DNA of 64,000 bases from Bacillus shivajii (GTDB lineage Bacteria > Bacillota > Bacilli > Bacillales > Salisediminibacteriaceae). The first letter of the stretch is position 1. The number at the start of each line of letters is the position of its first letter. Of the stretch, positions 47,226 through 56,270 are shown one piece after another. A program made the translations under genes and the position numbers. The stretch lies in assembly GCF_020519665.1 (NCBI RefSeq), contig NZ_CP084703.1:1240001-1304000 (forward strand), read 5' to 3'. The notes beneath the pieces were generated by a model. The model did no database searches. It worked only from the letters and a program-made list of their open reading frames with translations, and was not told where the DNA came from.

Positions 47226-47324
47226 ACAAGCTTATTTCAAGTTGTCTTGCTCAGTCGATTTCAATCATGTTTATGTACTTGTCCTCATACAATGTATGGA
47301 ATACATAGGGAGGAGCAATCGATT

Positions 47325-48614
47325 ATGGATTGGATCATCGCACTCGTCATCTTTTCAATTAGTTATATATTTATTATTACAGAAAAACTAAACCGTGCTC
47401 TTATTGCCTGTTTAGGTGGAGTGCTTATGCTTTTTGTCGGAGTACTGGATTTAGATAACGCCTTTTTTTCTCACATTGATTGGCATACGATTGTTCTACT
47501 ATTATCGATGATGATATTAGTGTCGATTACAAGTCAAAGTGGCTTCTTTGAATATATAGCAATTTCATTAGCGAAGATGGTCCAAGGGAAACCGATACCG
47601 TTATTAATCGTCATTTCTAGTTTAACCGCCTTTGGCTCAGCACTTCTAAACAATGTGACAACTGTATTGCTCATTGTCCCGATTGTCATTACGTTAACGA
47701 GGTTGCTAAATATCTCGGCTATTCCTTATTTGCTATCGACCATTTTAGCATCAAACATTGGTGGCACAGCCACCTTAATTGGAGATCCGCCCAACTTAAT
47801 GATCGGCCAAGCTGTTGAGCATTTAACATTTAATGATTTTTTAGTGCATTTAGGCCCAATTGTTGTCGTCATTTATATCGTGATTATGTTTGGTGTTTGT
47901 ATGCTCTATAAAAAACAGTTAAAAGTGTCTTTAGAAGACCAGCAAGGGTTAATGAAGATTAATCCAAAACAGTATATCAAGCAGCGTGCACTTTTGTTTA
48001 AATCTGTCTCTGTTCTTTTTATTACAACCGTTGGATTTATTGGGCAACCTTTTTTAAATGTCGAGTTAACGAGTGTCGCAATGGCAGGCGCGCTTTTATT
48101 AATGCTTTTAACACATGAAGAAAAAGAAACAGAAGAAGTTTTTCAAATGGTTGAGTGGGTGACGCTCTTTTTCTTTGTTGGATTATTTATGCTTGTAGGA
48201 GGATTAAAAGAAGTTGGGATTATTGATGAGATAGCAAAATCAATCATTTATTATACAGAAGGTGACGTTCCGAAAACGTCTATGTTAATTTTATGGTCGT
48301 CTGGTATTTTATCTGGATTTGTTGACAATATTCCGTTTGTTGCAGCGATGATTCCAGTCATTTTAGAATTCCAAGACTATGGGATGACGAACTTGGATCC
48401 ATTATGGTGGGCGTTAGCTCTAGGCGCTTGCTTAGGGGGAAATGGGACATTAATTGGTGCAAGTTCTAATGTCATTGTAGCGGGTTTAGCAATGAAAGCG
48501 AAACAGCCATTTACGTATATGGACTTTTTGAAGGTAGGAGCCCCAACAGCAATTGTATCCTTTGTTATATCAAGTGTATATTTATATTTCCGTTATCTTA
48601 TTTTTTTCCCGTGA
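47325..48614 (+). CDS. ArsB/NhaD-type ion transporter (possible Na+/H+ antiporter)
   Basis: The 429-residue protein has about 11 membrane helices with the superfamily motifs ALLNNVTTVLLIVPIVI, NIGGTATLIGDPPNLMIG and SGFVDNIPFVAAMIPV. The ion-transporter superfamily includes ArsB arsenite, NhaD sodium-proton and citrate carriers; NhaD-like antiport would suit an alkaliphile, but specificity cannot be read. ATG 47325 follows GGGAGGAGC; an in-frame extension from 47139 is repeat sequence and is excluded. Confidence 0.82.
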   Translation: MDWIIALVIFSISYIFIITEKLNRALIACLGGVLMLFVGVLDLDNAFFSHIDWHTIVLLLSMMILVSITSQSGFFEYIAISLAKMVQGKPIPLLIVISSLTAFGSALLNNVTTVLLIVPIVITLTRLLNISAIPYLLSTILASNIGGTATLIGDPPNLMIGQAVEHLTFNDFLVHLGPIVVVIYIVIMFGVCMLYKKQLKVSLEDQQGLMKINPKQYIKQRALLFKSVSVLFITTVGFIGQPFLNVELTSVAMAGALLLMLLTHEEKETEEVFQMVEWVTLFFFVGLFMLVGGLKEVGIIDEIAKSIIYYTEGDVPKTSMLILWSSGILSGFVDNIPFVAAMIPVILEFQDYGMTNLDPLWWALALGACLGGNGTLIGASSNVIVAGLAMKAKQPFTYMDFLKVGAPTAIVSFVISSVYLYFRYLIFFP

Positions 48615-48625
48615 AAACATGATGA

Positions 48626-48667
48626 AAGCTGCCCATAAGCCTTGAAGCTTTGTGGGTAGTTTTTTTA
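48626..48667 (+). terminator. Terminator after the NhaD-like gene
   Basis: AAAGCTGCCCATAAGC pairs with GCTTTGTGGGTAGTTT (with a bulge) followed by T6. The 3' T-run is the site where the ISL3-like element inserted. Confidence 0.75.
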
Positions 48668-48670
48668 TTA

Positions 48671-49001
48671 GGCTCTTTTCGTAAACTTTGTTGCTATTTT
48701 AAAAAAACTTGGTTGAGTGAAAGGCGGCGCTCCCGCAGGATCAGCGACGAGCAATACTTCTTCGAACTGCTTCGAGCTGCGACGAGTAACCGCAGGAGCA
48801 CTGTTTATCTGCGACGAGTAACCGCAGGAGCACTGTTTATCTGCGACGAGTAACCGCAGGAGCAACGAGCTGAAAATCCACTTAGGCGAAGAGTTGTCGA
48901 GCCTAAGTTAGCTGAAGACAAGCCCTCGGGAAAGCGTCCGTCTGTAACGTAAACCAAGCCCGAAAAATTTCTCGAAATCAACAATCTATGCGAAAAGAGC
49001 C
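48671..49001. mobile_element. ISL3-like MITE with 8-bp target duplication
   Basis: The 331-bp element begins GGCTCTTTTCGTAAACTTTG and ends with the inverted repeat CAATCTATGCGAAAAGAGCC. It is flanked by TTTTATTA on both sides (48663-48670, 49002-49009). GGCTCTT termini and 8-bp duplications are features of ISL3-family insertion sequences. No transposase is encoded. The cargo includes three tandem copies (period 32 bp) of the CTGCGACGAGTAACCGCAG module (about 48777-48860) and the AGCTGAAAATCCA hairpin frame (48868-48917). Confidence 0.85.
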
Positions 49002-49097
49002 TTTTATTAAAAAAGAATTTCCAATCCTTCTCTCACATGACTTAAATTTTCTAGGTGAAACTAAGCAAAAGAATGTGTGTAGAAAGGACGTTCTACC

Positions 49098-49766
49098 ATG
49101 GAACTTGGAACCGTCATTACAAGAACGGTTGTTATATATTTAATCATTCTTTTAGTGTTTCGCATAATGGGTAAAAGGGAGATCGGTGAGCTTTCAATTG
49201 TTGACTTTGTCATTTCAATTATGATTGCAGAACTTGCAGTTTTGGCAATTGAAAATACGAATGTGTCTATGGGAAGGCAAGTCCTACCGATCATTGTACT
49301 TATGGTTATTCAAATCTCGTTAGCATATATTTCTTTAAAAAGCCGAAGACTCCGAAAGATGATTGATGGAAAGCCATCTGTTTTAATAACAAAAGGAGAA
49401 ATTGATGAAAGAGAAATGAAAAAACAACGATATAATTTTGATGATTTAATGACCCAATTAAGACAAAATAATGTGAAATACGTTTCGGATGTAGAGTTTG
49501 CAATATTAGAGCCATCAGGTGAATTGTCTGTGATAAAAAAAGAGGAGGGGGAGAATGAAGAAAAAAGTCCACCATTTTTACCTTTGCCATTAATATTAGA
49601 TGGAAAAGTCGTTGAAGATCACTTAAAAGAAATCAATAAGACCCCTTTATGGCTTAGGCAACAACTAAGAAAATTAGGTTACAGAGACATAAAAAAAATA
49701 TCTTACTGTGCCTTAAATGGCGACCGTCAGTTCTTTATAGACCTAAAAGATGAATCTAAAAAATAA
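49098..49766 (+). CDS. yrbG: DUF421 membrane protein (YrbG/YetF family)
   Basis: The 222-residue protein has three N-terminal membrane helices with RIMGKREIGELSIVDFVISIMIAE, then the DUF421 cytoplasmic domain (DGKPSVLITKGEIDEREMKKQRYNFDDLMTQLR, DVEFAILEPSGELSV). YetF-type proteins affect spore germination or antimicrobial responses in bacilli; the exact role is unknown. It is next to spoVB as in B. subtilis, and the terminator at 49768 separates the convergent pair. Confidence 0.9.
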   Translation: MELGTVITRTVVIYLIILLVFRIMGKREIGELSIVDFVISIMIAELAVLAIENTNVSMGRQVLPIIVLMVIQISLAYISLKSRRLRKMIDGKPSVLITKGEIDEREMKKQRYNFDDLMTQLRQNNVKYVSDVEFAILEPSGELSVIKKEEGENEEKSPPFLPLPLILDGKVVEDHLKEINKTPLWLRQQLRKLGYRDIKKISYCALNGDRQFFIDLKDESKK

Positions 49767-49767
49767 A

Positions 49768-49814
49768 GTGCCTGGCACCTGGGGATTAAATTCCAGGTGC
49801 CAGGCACTTTTATA
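49768..49814. terminator. CCAGGTGC palindrome used as shared terminator (copy 3)
   Basis: AGTGCCTGGCACCTGG pairs with CCAGGTGCCAGGCACT around a 10-nt loop, then TTTTA. It lies 2 bp after yrbG and also serves the convergent spoVB side. Confidence 0.88.
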
Positions 49815-49842
49815 CTTAAAGTTAAATTTTTATGAGGAGGAT

Positions 49843-51393
49843 TTATACCCACTTCTTAATAAACGGGATTCGCTTTAACTCATCGTTTTTTACAAGACCT
49901 AGTACAAGGATTAATGCAACATAGATGATGGTAGCAATTGTCATGCTACTCATTGTTCTCCATAGAAGTGTAAGGTGATCAAATAGAACATAGTATGAAT
50001 ATGTTGCTGCAAGTCCTGTAACGACCATTGCAGATACCACTTTCAAAATGTCACGGACATGAAGAGTAAAGCTTACAGTTTTCACTAAGGTTGCAAAATG
50101 TAGGAGTGTAACGAGTAAAAAACCGATAACAATCGCTAAAGCTGCTCCCATGATTCCTAATTCTGGTCGTGAAGCTAAAACGAAAATTGCAGCAATTTTT
50201 ACAAATGCTCCAATTAAACTGTTGATCATTGCTGCTTTTGCTAAATTTAATGCTTGCAATGTTGCTTGCAGAGGCCCTTGGAAATACAAGAATAAACTAA
50301 ATGGTGCCATGACCTTCAAGTAAGTTGCTACTGTTGGTGCATCGTAAACAAGCTCCATGATCGGCTCAGCAAAAACATATAACACAACGACAGCTCCTCC
50401 ACCTGAGACAAGTGCGAGCCTTAGAGCTTGGCCGAGCCTATGGTGAATAAGGCTATAATTTTGTTGATGAGCTGCTTCACTTATAGCAGGAACAAGTGAT
50501 ACAGAAAGAGAATACGTAATGAAAGTAGGCAGTAACAACATCGGGATGACATACCCAGCTAGCTCCCCGTATTGAGCAGTTGCTACAACGGTTGCAACGC
50601 CAGCAATTGCTAAACTTTGTGCTACTACAATCGGTTCGAAGAAAAACGACACAGAACCAATTAACCTGCTTCCGGTTGTAGGAAGTGCAATAGCCATTAA
50701 ATCATGGAAAGTCTTCTTTCCTTCTTTGGCATATGAGAAAAACTGTCTGCGTAGTTTAAAGCGTTTTTTCCTTTTAAACATTGTAACCATAAAGATTAAG
50801 GAAGCAAGTTCACCTAAAACAACAGAAATCATTGCACCGGCGGCAGCGAATTCTAATCCGTATGGAAGTAAAGCCATAGTGAAAGCCGCAACAAGCGTTA
50901 TTCTAACGACTTGTTCTATCACTTGAGAATAAGCAGTTGGTTTCATGTTTTGTAAGCCCTGGAAATATCCCCTTAAAACAGAAGATAATGCAACGATTGG
51001 CACAATAGGAGAAATTGCGATTAATGGATAAAAGGCCCTTGAATCTGTTAAGAAGGTGTTAGAAATGATTGGAGCACCTAATATCATTACCGTCGTAAAC
51101 ACAATACTCAGTGTACCGGTTACGGTTAAGGAAACAATGAGAATTCGTTTAATCCTTGTCCGATCTTGATCGGCGTCGGCCTCTGCAACGAGCTTCGATA
51201 TTGCAACTGGCAAGCCGAGCTGAGTTAATGTGATCACAAGAAGAAGTGTTGGAACTGCCATCATATATAGTCCTACACCTTCAGCGCCCATAATTCTAGC
51301 AACGACAATTTTGTTAACAAAACCGAGAAACCTCGTTATTAGTCCTGCGAAAATAAGAATAAAAGCTCCTTTTAGGAACGATTGCTTTGTCAT
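49843..51393 (-). CDS. spoVB: Stage V sporulation protein B (MOP-family flippase)
   Basis: The 516-residue protein has about 14 membrane helices of the MviN/MurJ-type MOP exporter family. It begins TKQSFLKGAFILIFAGLITRFLGFVNKIVVARIMGAEGVGLYMMAVP, the family start. SpoVB is needed for spore cortex synthesis in B. subtilis, probably moving a lipid-linked cell-wall precursor. It sits between yrbG and comN as in B. subtilis, with a DUF368 gene added in between. Confidence 0.92.
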   Translation of the reverse strand: MTKQSFLKGAFILIFAGLITRFLGFVNKIVVARIMGAEGVGLYMMAVPTLLLVITLTQLGLPVAISKLVAEADADQDRTRIKRILIVSLTVTGTLSIVFTTVMILGAPIISNTFLTDSRAFYPLIAISPIVPIVALSSVLRGYFQGLQNMKPTAYSQVIEQVVRITLVAAFTMALLPYGLEFAAAGAMISVVLGELASLIFMVTMFKRKKRFKLRRQFFSYAKEGKKTFHDLMAIALPTTGSRLIGSVSFFFEPIVVAQSLAIAGVATVVATAQYGELAGYVIPMLLLPTFITYSLSVSLVPAISEAAHQQNYSLIHHRLGQALRLALVSGGGAVVVLYVFAEPIMELVYDAPTVATYLKVMAPFSLFLYFQGPLQATLQALNLAKAAMINSLIGAFVKIAAIFVLASRPELGIMGAALAIVIGFLLVTLLHFATLVKTVSFTLHVRDILKVVSAMVVTGLAATYSYYVLFDHLTLLWRTMSSMTIATIIYVALILVLGLVKNDELKRIPFIKKWV

Positions 51394-51550
51394 GAATGCC
51401 CCTACTTTCTTTCAAAAAATCATGGATTTTTTTCTAAAACATGTATATGCTGAATGGGTGGGCAAGCATGACAAGTTTTAAAAGACAAGCTTAAATAACG
51501 GTCTTGATACATATATATAGAAACAATCAGAATAAAAGGAGAATGTTAGC

Positions 51551-52357
51551 GTGGAGTGGAAAAATTTATACCGTGGTGCAATGATGGGCATCAGTGAATT
51601 AATCCCAGGTGTCAGTAGCGGAACGATCGCAGTTATTCTAGGGATCTATGATAATCTTATTCGGGCGATAACTGGATTTTTTAGTAAGGAGTGGAAGAGG
51701 CATTTGCCGTTTCTCATTCCGTTAGGTATTGGCATGGTCGCTGCAGTGGCCGCTTTTGTAAAAATTATACGTTGGCTTTTAGAAAACCATACGGAACCTA
51801 CTCACTTTTTCTTCTTAGGATTAATTGTAGGAGTACTCCCATTATTATGGAAAAAGGCAAAGGTAAAACAGACGTTTAATAAAGCTCATTACATAGCGCT
51901 CATAGCAGCAATGCTATTAGTAGCTAGTATGGAATTTTTCCGACCAGCAGAGGCTTCTGAACCAATTGTTCAGTTAACGCTATTATCTGGAGTGGGTTTG
52001 TTCTTTTCAGGTTGGCTAGCTAGTATGTCGATGATTATGCCAGGAATTAGTGGATCGTTAGTCTTTTTAATTCTGGGGGTATACAATACAGCGATTTTTG
52101 CGCTCGAATCTTTAAATTTGCAAGTGATTTTAGCAATAGGAGCTGGGGTTTTAGTTGGAATTATCGTAAGCAGTAAGGCAATTAAATATTTACTTAGCCA
52201 TTTTCCTTACGCATCTTATGCAGTCATAATAGGTCTTGTCATAGGATCGATTGTTCCTGTTTTCCCAGGGATCACATCTGCTTATCAGCTATTTCCTAGT
52301 ATTATCACATTTATCGCAGGAACTGCTACAGCGTTATTGTTAGGGTCAAAAGGTTAA
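51551..52357 (+). CDS. DUF368 (undecaprenyl phosphate flippase-like) membrane protein
   Basis: The 268-residue protein has about eight membrane helices and opens with YRGAMMGISELIPGVSSGTIAVILGIYDNLI; an internal repeat near SMIMPGISGSLVFLILGVYNTAI matches DUF368. DUF368 proteins (PopT) have been proposed as undecaprenyl phosphate translocases recycling the wall lipid carrier, and in alkaline conditions in particular. GTG 51551 follows AAGGAG. It is 18 nt upstream of comN. Confidence 0.85.
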   Translation: MEWKNLYRGAMMGISELIPGVSSGTIAVILGIYDNLIRAITGFFSKEWKRHLPFLIPLGIGMVAAVAAFVKIIRWLLENHTEPTHFFFLGLIVGVLPLLWKKAKVKQTFNKAHYIALIAAMLLVASMEFFRPAEASEPIVQLTLLSGVGLFFSGWLASMSMIMPGISGSLVFLILGVYNTAIFALESLNLQVILAIGAGVLVGIIVSSKAIKYLLSHFPYASYAVIIGLVIGSIVPVFPGITSAYQLFPSIITFIAGTATALLLGSKG

Positions 52358-52375
52358 AAACGAGGAGGGTACGAA

Positions 52376-52657
52376 ATGGAACATGATTTTTCAAATTGGA
52401 AAGCAGAAGTTGAACCAGTCATTCAAAGTAAAGCAGAAGAGTGGAATTTATTAGGGTATCACAGAGTATCAAAAGAGGATGTTTGGAAATGCTTTTTAGA
52501 AAAGGTGAAAAAAATGGAAGTTCCGGATCAAGTTCGTCCTCATTGGGTTGTTTCCGTTATCTTCAGTTTAAAAGTTAATGATTATATGAATTACTTAACG
52601 ATTGAAGCTTACAAAGGTCCGAGTTGGTTTAATGATGAAGAACCGATTCGACTTTAG
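52376..52657 (+). CDS. comN: Post-transcriptional regulator ComN
   Basis: The 93-residue protein contains KAEEWNLLGYHRVSKEDVWKCFLEKVKKM and HWVVSVIFSLKVNDYMNYLTIEAYKGPSWF, characteristic of ComN (YrzD). In B. subtilis ComN controls comE mRNA and the competence machinery post-transcriptionally. It lies between spoVB and secDF, as in B. subtilis. SD GAGGAGG. Confidence 0.9.
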   Translation: MEHDFSNWKAEVEPVIQSKAEEWNLLGYHRVSKEDVWKCFLEKVKKMEVPDQVRPHWVVSVIFSLKVNDYMNYLTIEAYKGPSWFNDEEPIRL

Positions 52658-52683
52658 ATTTTGGAAGCTCTATAGATCGAACA

Positions 52684-52713
52684 TTGACATCATTTTTTCA
52701 AGGTCGCTATAAT
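52684..52713 (+). promoter_or_regulatory. Sigma-A promoter of secDF
   Basis: Consensus TTGACA (52684-52689) and TATAAT (52708-52713) separated by 18 bp, 88 bp upstream of secD. Confidence 0.75.
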
Positions 52714-52800
52714 GGAGCTATTGGTTTAAGTTCGTAACGCTTTAATTACATATGTATTTAAATAGGTAAGGTAGGTTGCTTGAAGGAGGATCATTAGATC

Positions 52801-54120
52801 ATGGCAAAGAAAAAAAGAGGGGTCAGAAAAGGGCTGATTGTCACATTCTTCATTATTGTGGCGGCATTGGCCGGACTAATTGCATCAAATGTGATGGATC
52901 ATGCTGATGAAATTAGTTTAGGATTAGATTTACAAGGTGGATTCGAAGTTTTATATGAAGTCCACCCAGCAGATGAAGATCAAGAGATCGACAGGGATCT
53001 GTTAACAGATACAGTGGCTGCTTTAAATGCAAGGATTGACGTGTTAGGAGTTTCAGAGCCTAACGTAACGATTGAAGGGGAAAATCGTATTCGTGTTCAA
53101 TTAGCTGGTGTGTCAGATCAACAATCAGCCCGTGAGCTTTTATCTACAGAAGCTAGATTATCATTTCGTGATATTGATGATAACGAAATGATGGATGGAG
53201 CGGATCTTGTTGAAGGAGGAGCTCGTCAAAGTTTCCATCCTGAAACAAACCAGCCGATCGTAACAGTTACAGGAAGAGATAGAGATACATTTGGTGATGT
53301 AACTCGTGAAATATTAGAGCGTCCTTTTCCGGACAATATTTTAGCGATTTGGCTCGATTATGAGGAAGGCGACACATACGAAGAAGAGATTCAAAAGGAA
53401 GATTCTAAAATTATCTCTGCGCCAAGTGTAAATGAAGAATTACGCACGACAGACATTATGATTACTGGTAATTTCACAATTGAAGAAGCGCAGCAATTAG
53501 CAGGTATTTTAAATGCTGGTGCATTACCTGTAGAGCTTGAAGAGATCTATTCAGAATCAGTAGGAGCTTCTCTTGGTGAACGTGCGATGGACCAAGCAAT
53601 TTATGCTGGATTTATCGGGATATTCCTTATTTTTGCATACATGATTGGTTATTACCGCTTTATGGGATTAATTGCTACGATTACCTTAAGTGCATATATT
53701 TACATCGTATTAGTTGTCTTTAATTGGATGAATGCGGTCCTAACTTTACCGGGGATTGCCGCACTAATTCTAGGTGTAGGTATGGCAGTAGACGCAAATA
53801 TTATCACATATGAACGTATTAAGGACGAGCTTCGTTCAGGTAAATCGACGATGAGTGCCTTTAGAGCAGGAGGGCGCCGCTCACTATCGACGATCCTTGA
53901 TGCAAACATTACGACAATATTAGCAGCATCTGTTCTGTTCTACTTTGGAACAAGCGCTGTTCAAGGTTTTGCCGTCATGTTGATCGTCAGTATTTTAACA
54001 AGTTTCTTAACGGCAGTATTTGGTACACGCCTACTGTTAGGTCTTTGGGTTAATAGTAGAATTTTAAACCAAAAACCTCGTATGTTTGGCGTGAAGGAGA
54101 GTGATATCAGTGAACTTTGA
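52801..54120 (+). CDS. secD: Protein translocase subunit SecD
   Basis: The 439-residue protein has TM1 near residues 10-28, LGLDLQGGFEVLYEV at the start of the large P1 ectodomain (residues about 30-255), then five helices with GVGMAVDANIITYERIKDELRSGKS. SecD uses the proton motive force to complete export. B. subtilis has a fused SecDF; here the genes are separate, overlapping by 11 nt. SD GGAGG. Confidence 0.96.
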   Translation: MAKKKRGVRKGLIVTFFIIVAALAGLIASNVMDHADEISLGLDLQGGFEVLYEVHPADEDQEIDRDLLTDTVAALNARIDVLGVSEPNVTIEGENRIRVQLAGVSDQQSARELLSTEARLSFRDIDDNEMMDGADLVEGGARQSFHPETNQPIVTVTGRDRDTFGDVTREILERPFPDNILAIWLDYEEGDTYEEEIQKEDSKIISAPSVNEELRTTDIMITGNFTIEEAQQLAGILNAGALPVELEEIYSESVGASLGERAMDQAIYAGFIGIFLIFAYMIGYYRFMGLIATITLSAYIYIVLVVFNWMNAVLTLPGIAALILGVGMAVDANIITYERIKDELRSGKSTMSAFRAGGRRSLSTILDANITTILAASVLFYFGTSAVQGFAVMLIVSILTSFLTAVFGTRLLLGLWVNSRILNQKPRMFGVKESDISEL

Positions 54121-55036
54121 TCATGAAAGTACGAAAATCGATTTTATTAAACACCGAAAGAGGTTTTTCATCCTCTCAGGAGTTATGGTCATTCTTGGTG
54201 TCCTCCTCCTTTCAACTGTCGGATTAAATTTAGGCATTGACTTTAGAAGTGGTACAACAATTGATGTATTGTCTGATGAAACATTAACTGCAGATGAAGT
54301 AAGAAGTGAATTTGAGTCAATTGGGATCGTGCCAGATGATATTATATTGGCAGGTAGTGAACATGAAATTGGTCGAGCATCGTTTATTGGAAACTTAGAG
54401 CAGCAAGAAATGTTAGCTGTTCAAAGTCACTTTGAAGACGCGTATGGGCATACACCAACAGTTAGTACAGTAACACCAATGGTTGGTGAAGAACTAGCCC
54501 GAAATGCGATTATCTCTGTTTTAATTGCAACGGTTGGGATTATTATTTACGTATCGATACGTTTTGAGTTTTTATATGGAGTTGCAGCGATTGTCGCACT
54601 CTTCCACGATGCGTTGTTTATTTTATTTGTTTTCGCTATTTTACAGTTTGAGGTGAACATCCCGTTCATTGCCGCAGTTCTTACGATCGTCGGTTATTCA
54701 ATCAATGATACGATTGTTACCTTTGACCGTATCCGTGAGAATATGAAACTTGAGAAGAAAGTGAGAAAGTTTGATGATTTAGCACGAGTCGTCAATAAAT
54801 CACTCGTTCAAACATTAGCAAGGTCTATTAACACAGTAATTACAGTTGTATTCGCAGCAGCTGCACTATGGATTTTTGGTGGCGACGCGATTCAAACATT
54901 CGCATTTGCACTAGTCGTAGGTTTAGTAGCAGGAACATATTCATCTTTATTCCTTGCTTCACAACTGTGGCTTGTAATGAAGGCTAAGCAGTTAGAACGA
55001 AAGAAACATCGACCTGTACAACAAACAGAAGCATAA
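54110..55036 (+). CDS. secF: Protein translocase subunit SecF
   Basis: The 308-residue protein has GLNLGIDFRSGTTIDV after TM1, a short periplasmic-type domain, and SINDTIVTFDRIRENMKLE in the helical bundle. It pairs with SecD. I chose GTG 54110 because AAGGAG is 10 nt upstream; GTG 54101 is only 1 nt away. It ends in a strong terminator. Confidence 0.96.
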   Translation: MNFDHESTKIDFIKHRKRFFILSGVMVILGVLLLSTVGLNLGIDFRSGTTIDVLSDETLTADEVRSEFESIGIVPDDIILAGSEHEIGRASFIGNLEQQEMLAVQSHFEDAYGHTPTVSTVTPMVGEELARNAIISVLIATVGIIIYVSIRFEFLYGVAAIVALFHDALFILFVFAILQFEVNIPFIAAVLTIVGYSINDTIVTFDRIRENMKLEKKVRKFDDLARVVNKSLVQTLARSINTVITVVFAAAALWIFGGDAIQTFAFALVVGLVAGTYSSLFLASQLWLVMKAKQLERKKHRPVQQTEA

Positions 55037-55042
55037 ACAATA

Positions 55043-55071
55043 AAAAGCTGGTGCCGTATAAGCACCAGCTT
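55043..55071 (+). terminator. secDF terminator
   Basis: AAGCTGGTGC, 8-nt loop, GCACCAGCTT then a T-rich stretch. Confidence 0.87.
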
Positions 55072-55092
55072 CTGCTTTGACAAAAATAAGGG

Positions 55093-55127
55093 AAATATAA
55101 CCAGGTGCCTGGCGCTTGGTTATATTT
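55093..55127. repeat. CCAGGTGC palindrome, copy 4
   Basis: AAATATAACCAGGTGCC and GGCGCTTGGTTATATTT are complementary at 15 of 17 positions, in the gap upstream of the CDF gene. Confidence 0.68.
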
Positions 55128-55334
55128 GGTAATGATAGTGCGGATTGTTAAGGGTAAATTGAACTTAAATGAATGGTTTTATTGATGATAATGAATGAAT
55201 TGATTTGGTATGGTCGTGTTAGAATATACGAGATAGGTTACGACTCCCATTATTTATATGGGATGGCCTTAGACATTAATTCGTCATCAAATTGAGAAGT
55301 ATTCGTGCTTTAAGCGTGAGTTGAGGTGGAAGCT

Positions 55335-56270
55335 TTGAGTGTAGCAGATAAAATAGATACGACCAAACAAGATATACGATATAAAAAAGTCCGTTTTGGT
55401 GCATGGGTTGGTATCATCGGAAACATTTTATTAGCAGTGATAAAAATTGTAGTTGGGATTATTGCAAACAGCCGAGCGTTAGTTGCTGACGGGATACATT
55501 CAGCTTCAGATGTCGTCGGTTCCGTTGCCGTTCTAATTGGTATTAGAGCTGCACAGCAGCCACCAGATGATGATCACCCATACGGTCACGGAAAAGCTGA
55601 AACTATAACGGCAATTATCGTAGCTGTTTTGCTTTTCTTCGTAGGTCTGGAGATCGCAATGAGTGCTGTAAAGTCATTCTTTGAACCGATTGCTGTACCA
55701 GGTGTTATTGCAATCTATGCAGTTATATTTTCTATTATTGTTAAAGAATTGATGTTTCGATACAAAATACACTTGGGTAAAAAGTATAAGAGTGATGCGT
55801 TAGTAACAGATGCATGGCATCACCGTTCAGACGTTTTTTCCTCGTTGGCAGCTTTAATCGGGATTGGGGCTTCTGTGATTGGTGGAGCTATTGGAATTTC
55901 AGGCCTTGTTTATGCAGACCCTGTCGCAGGAATATTTGTAGCAATATTAATTATAAAAATGGCTTGGAAACTAGGGAGTGAAGCCATTCATAATACGCTA
56001 GACCATGTTCTTCATGATGAAGATACGGTTGAAATGTATAAACAGGCACAAAGTGTAGCTGGGGTTCTTAAAGTGGACGAACTCTTAGCAAGAGAGCACG
56101 GACACTACGTGATCGTCGATTTGAAAGTTGCAGTTAACCCGGAGATCACTGTTGAAGAAGGCCATACAATAGGAAAAAAAGTCAAAGAAAAATTAATGGA
56201 AGATGACTATGTACAAGACGTCCGTGTACATATTAACCCGTACTCAAATGAAGAGGAGGCTAAAAAATGA
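55335..56270 (+). CDS. Cation diffusion facilitator (CDF) metal transporter
   Basis: The 311-residue protein has six membrane helices with metal-site motifs DGIHSASDVVGS and HPYGHGKAET in helix 2 and its loop, and a second site in SDALVTDAWHHRSDVFSS. The C-terminal cytosolic dimerisation domain contains HEDTVEMYK... and VRVHINP. CDF proteins export Zn, Mn, Fe or Ni using the proton gradient; the metal cannot be named. The start is TTG 55335, 6 nt after GAGGTGG. It overlaps the next gene by 4 nt. Confidence 0.88.
   Translation: MSVADKIDTTKQDIRYKKVRFGAWVGIIGNILLAVIKIVVGIIANSRALVADGIHSASDVVGSVAVLIGIRAAQQPPDDDHPYGHGKAETITAIIVAVLLFFVGLEIAMSAVKSFFEPIAVPGVIAIYAVIFSIIVKELMFRYKIHLGKKYKSDALVTDAWHHRSDVFSSLAALIGIGASVIGGAIGISGLVYADPVAGIFVAILIIKMAWKLGSEAIHNTLDHVLHDEDTVEMYKQAQSVAGVLKVDELLAREHGHYVIVDLKVAVNPEITVEEGHTIGKKVKEKLMEDDYVQDVRVHINPYSNEEEAKK

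Noticed and set aside
48650-48853. 67-codon ORF after the transporter
   Set aside because: It crosses the ISL3-like element boundary and tandem units; no SD and no protein-like composition.
48777-48870. CRISPR array of three units
   Set aside because: Units are contiguous with near-identical links, not distinct spacers.
55130-55334. Metal riboswitch upstream of the CDF gene
   Set aside because: CCCAT/ATGGG palindrome is present, but no NiCo or yybP-ykoY consensus could be found by eye.
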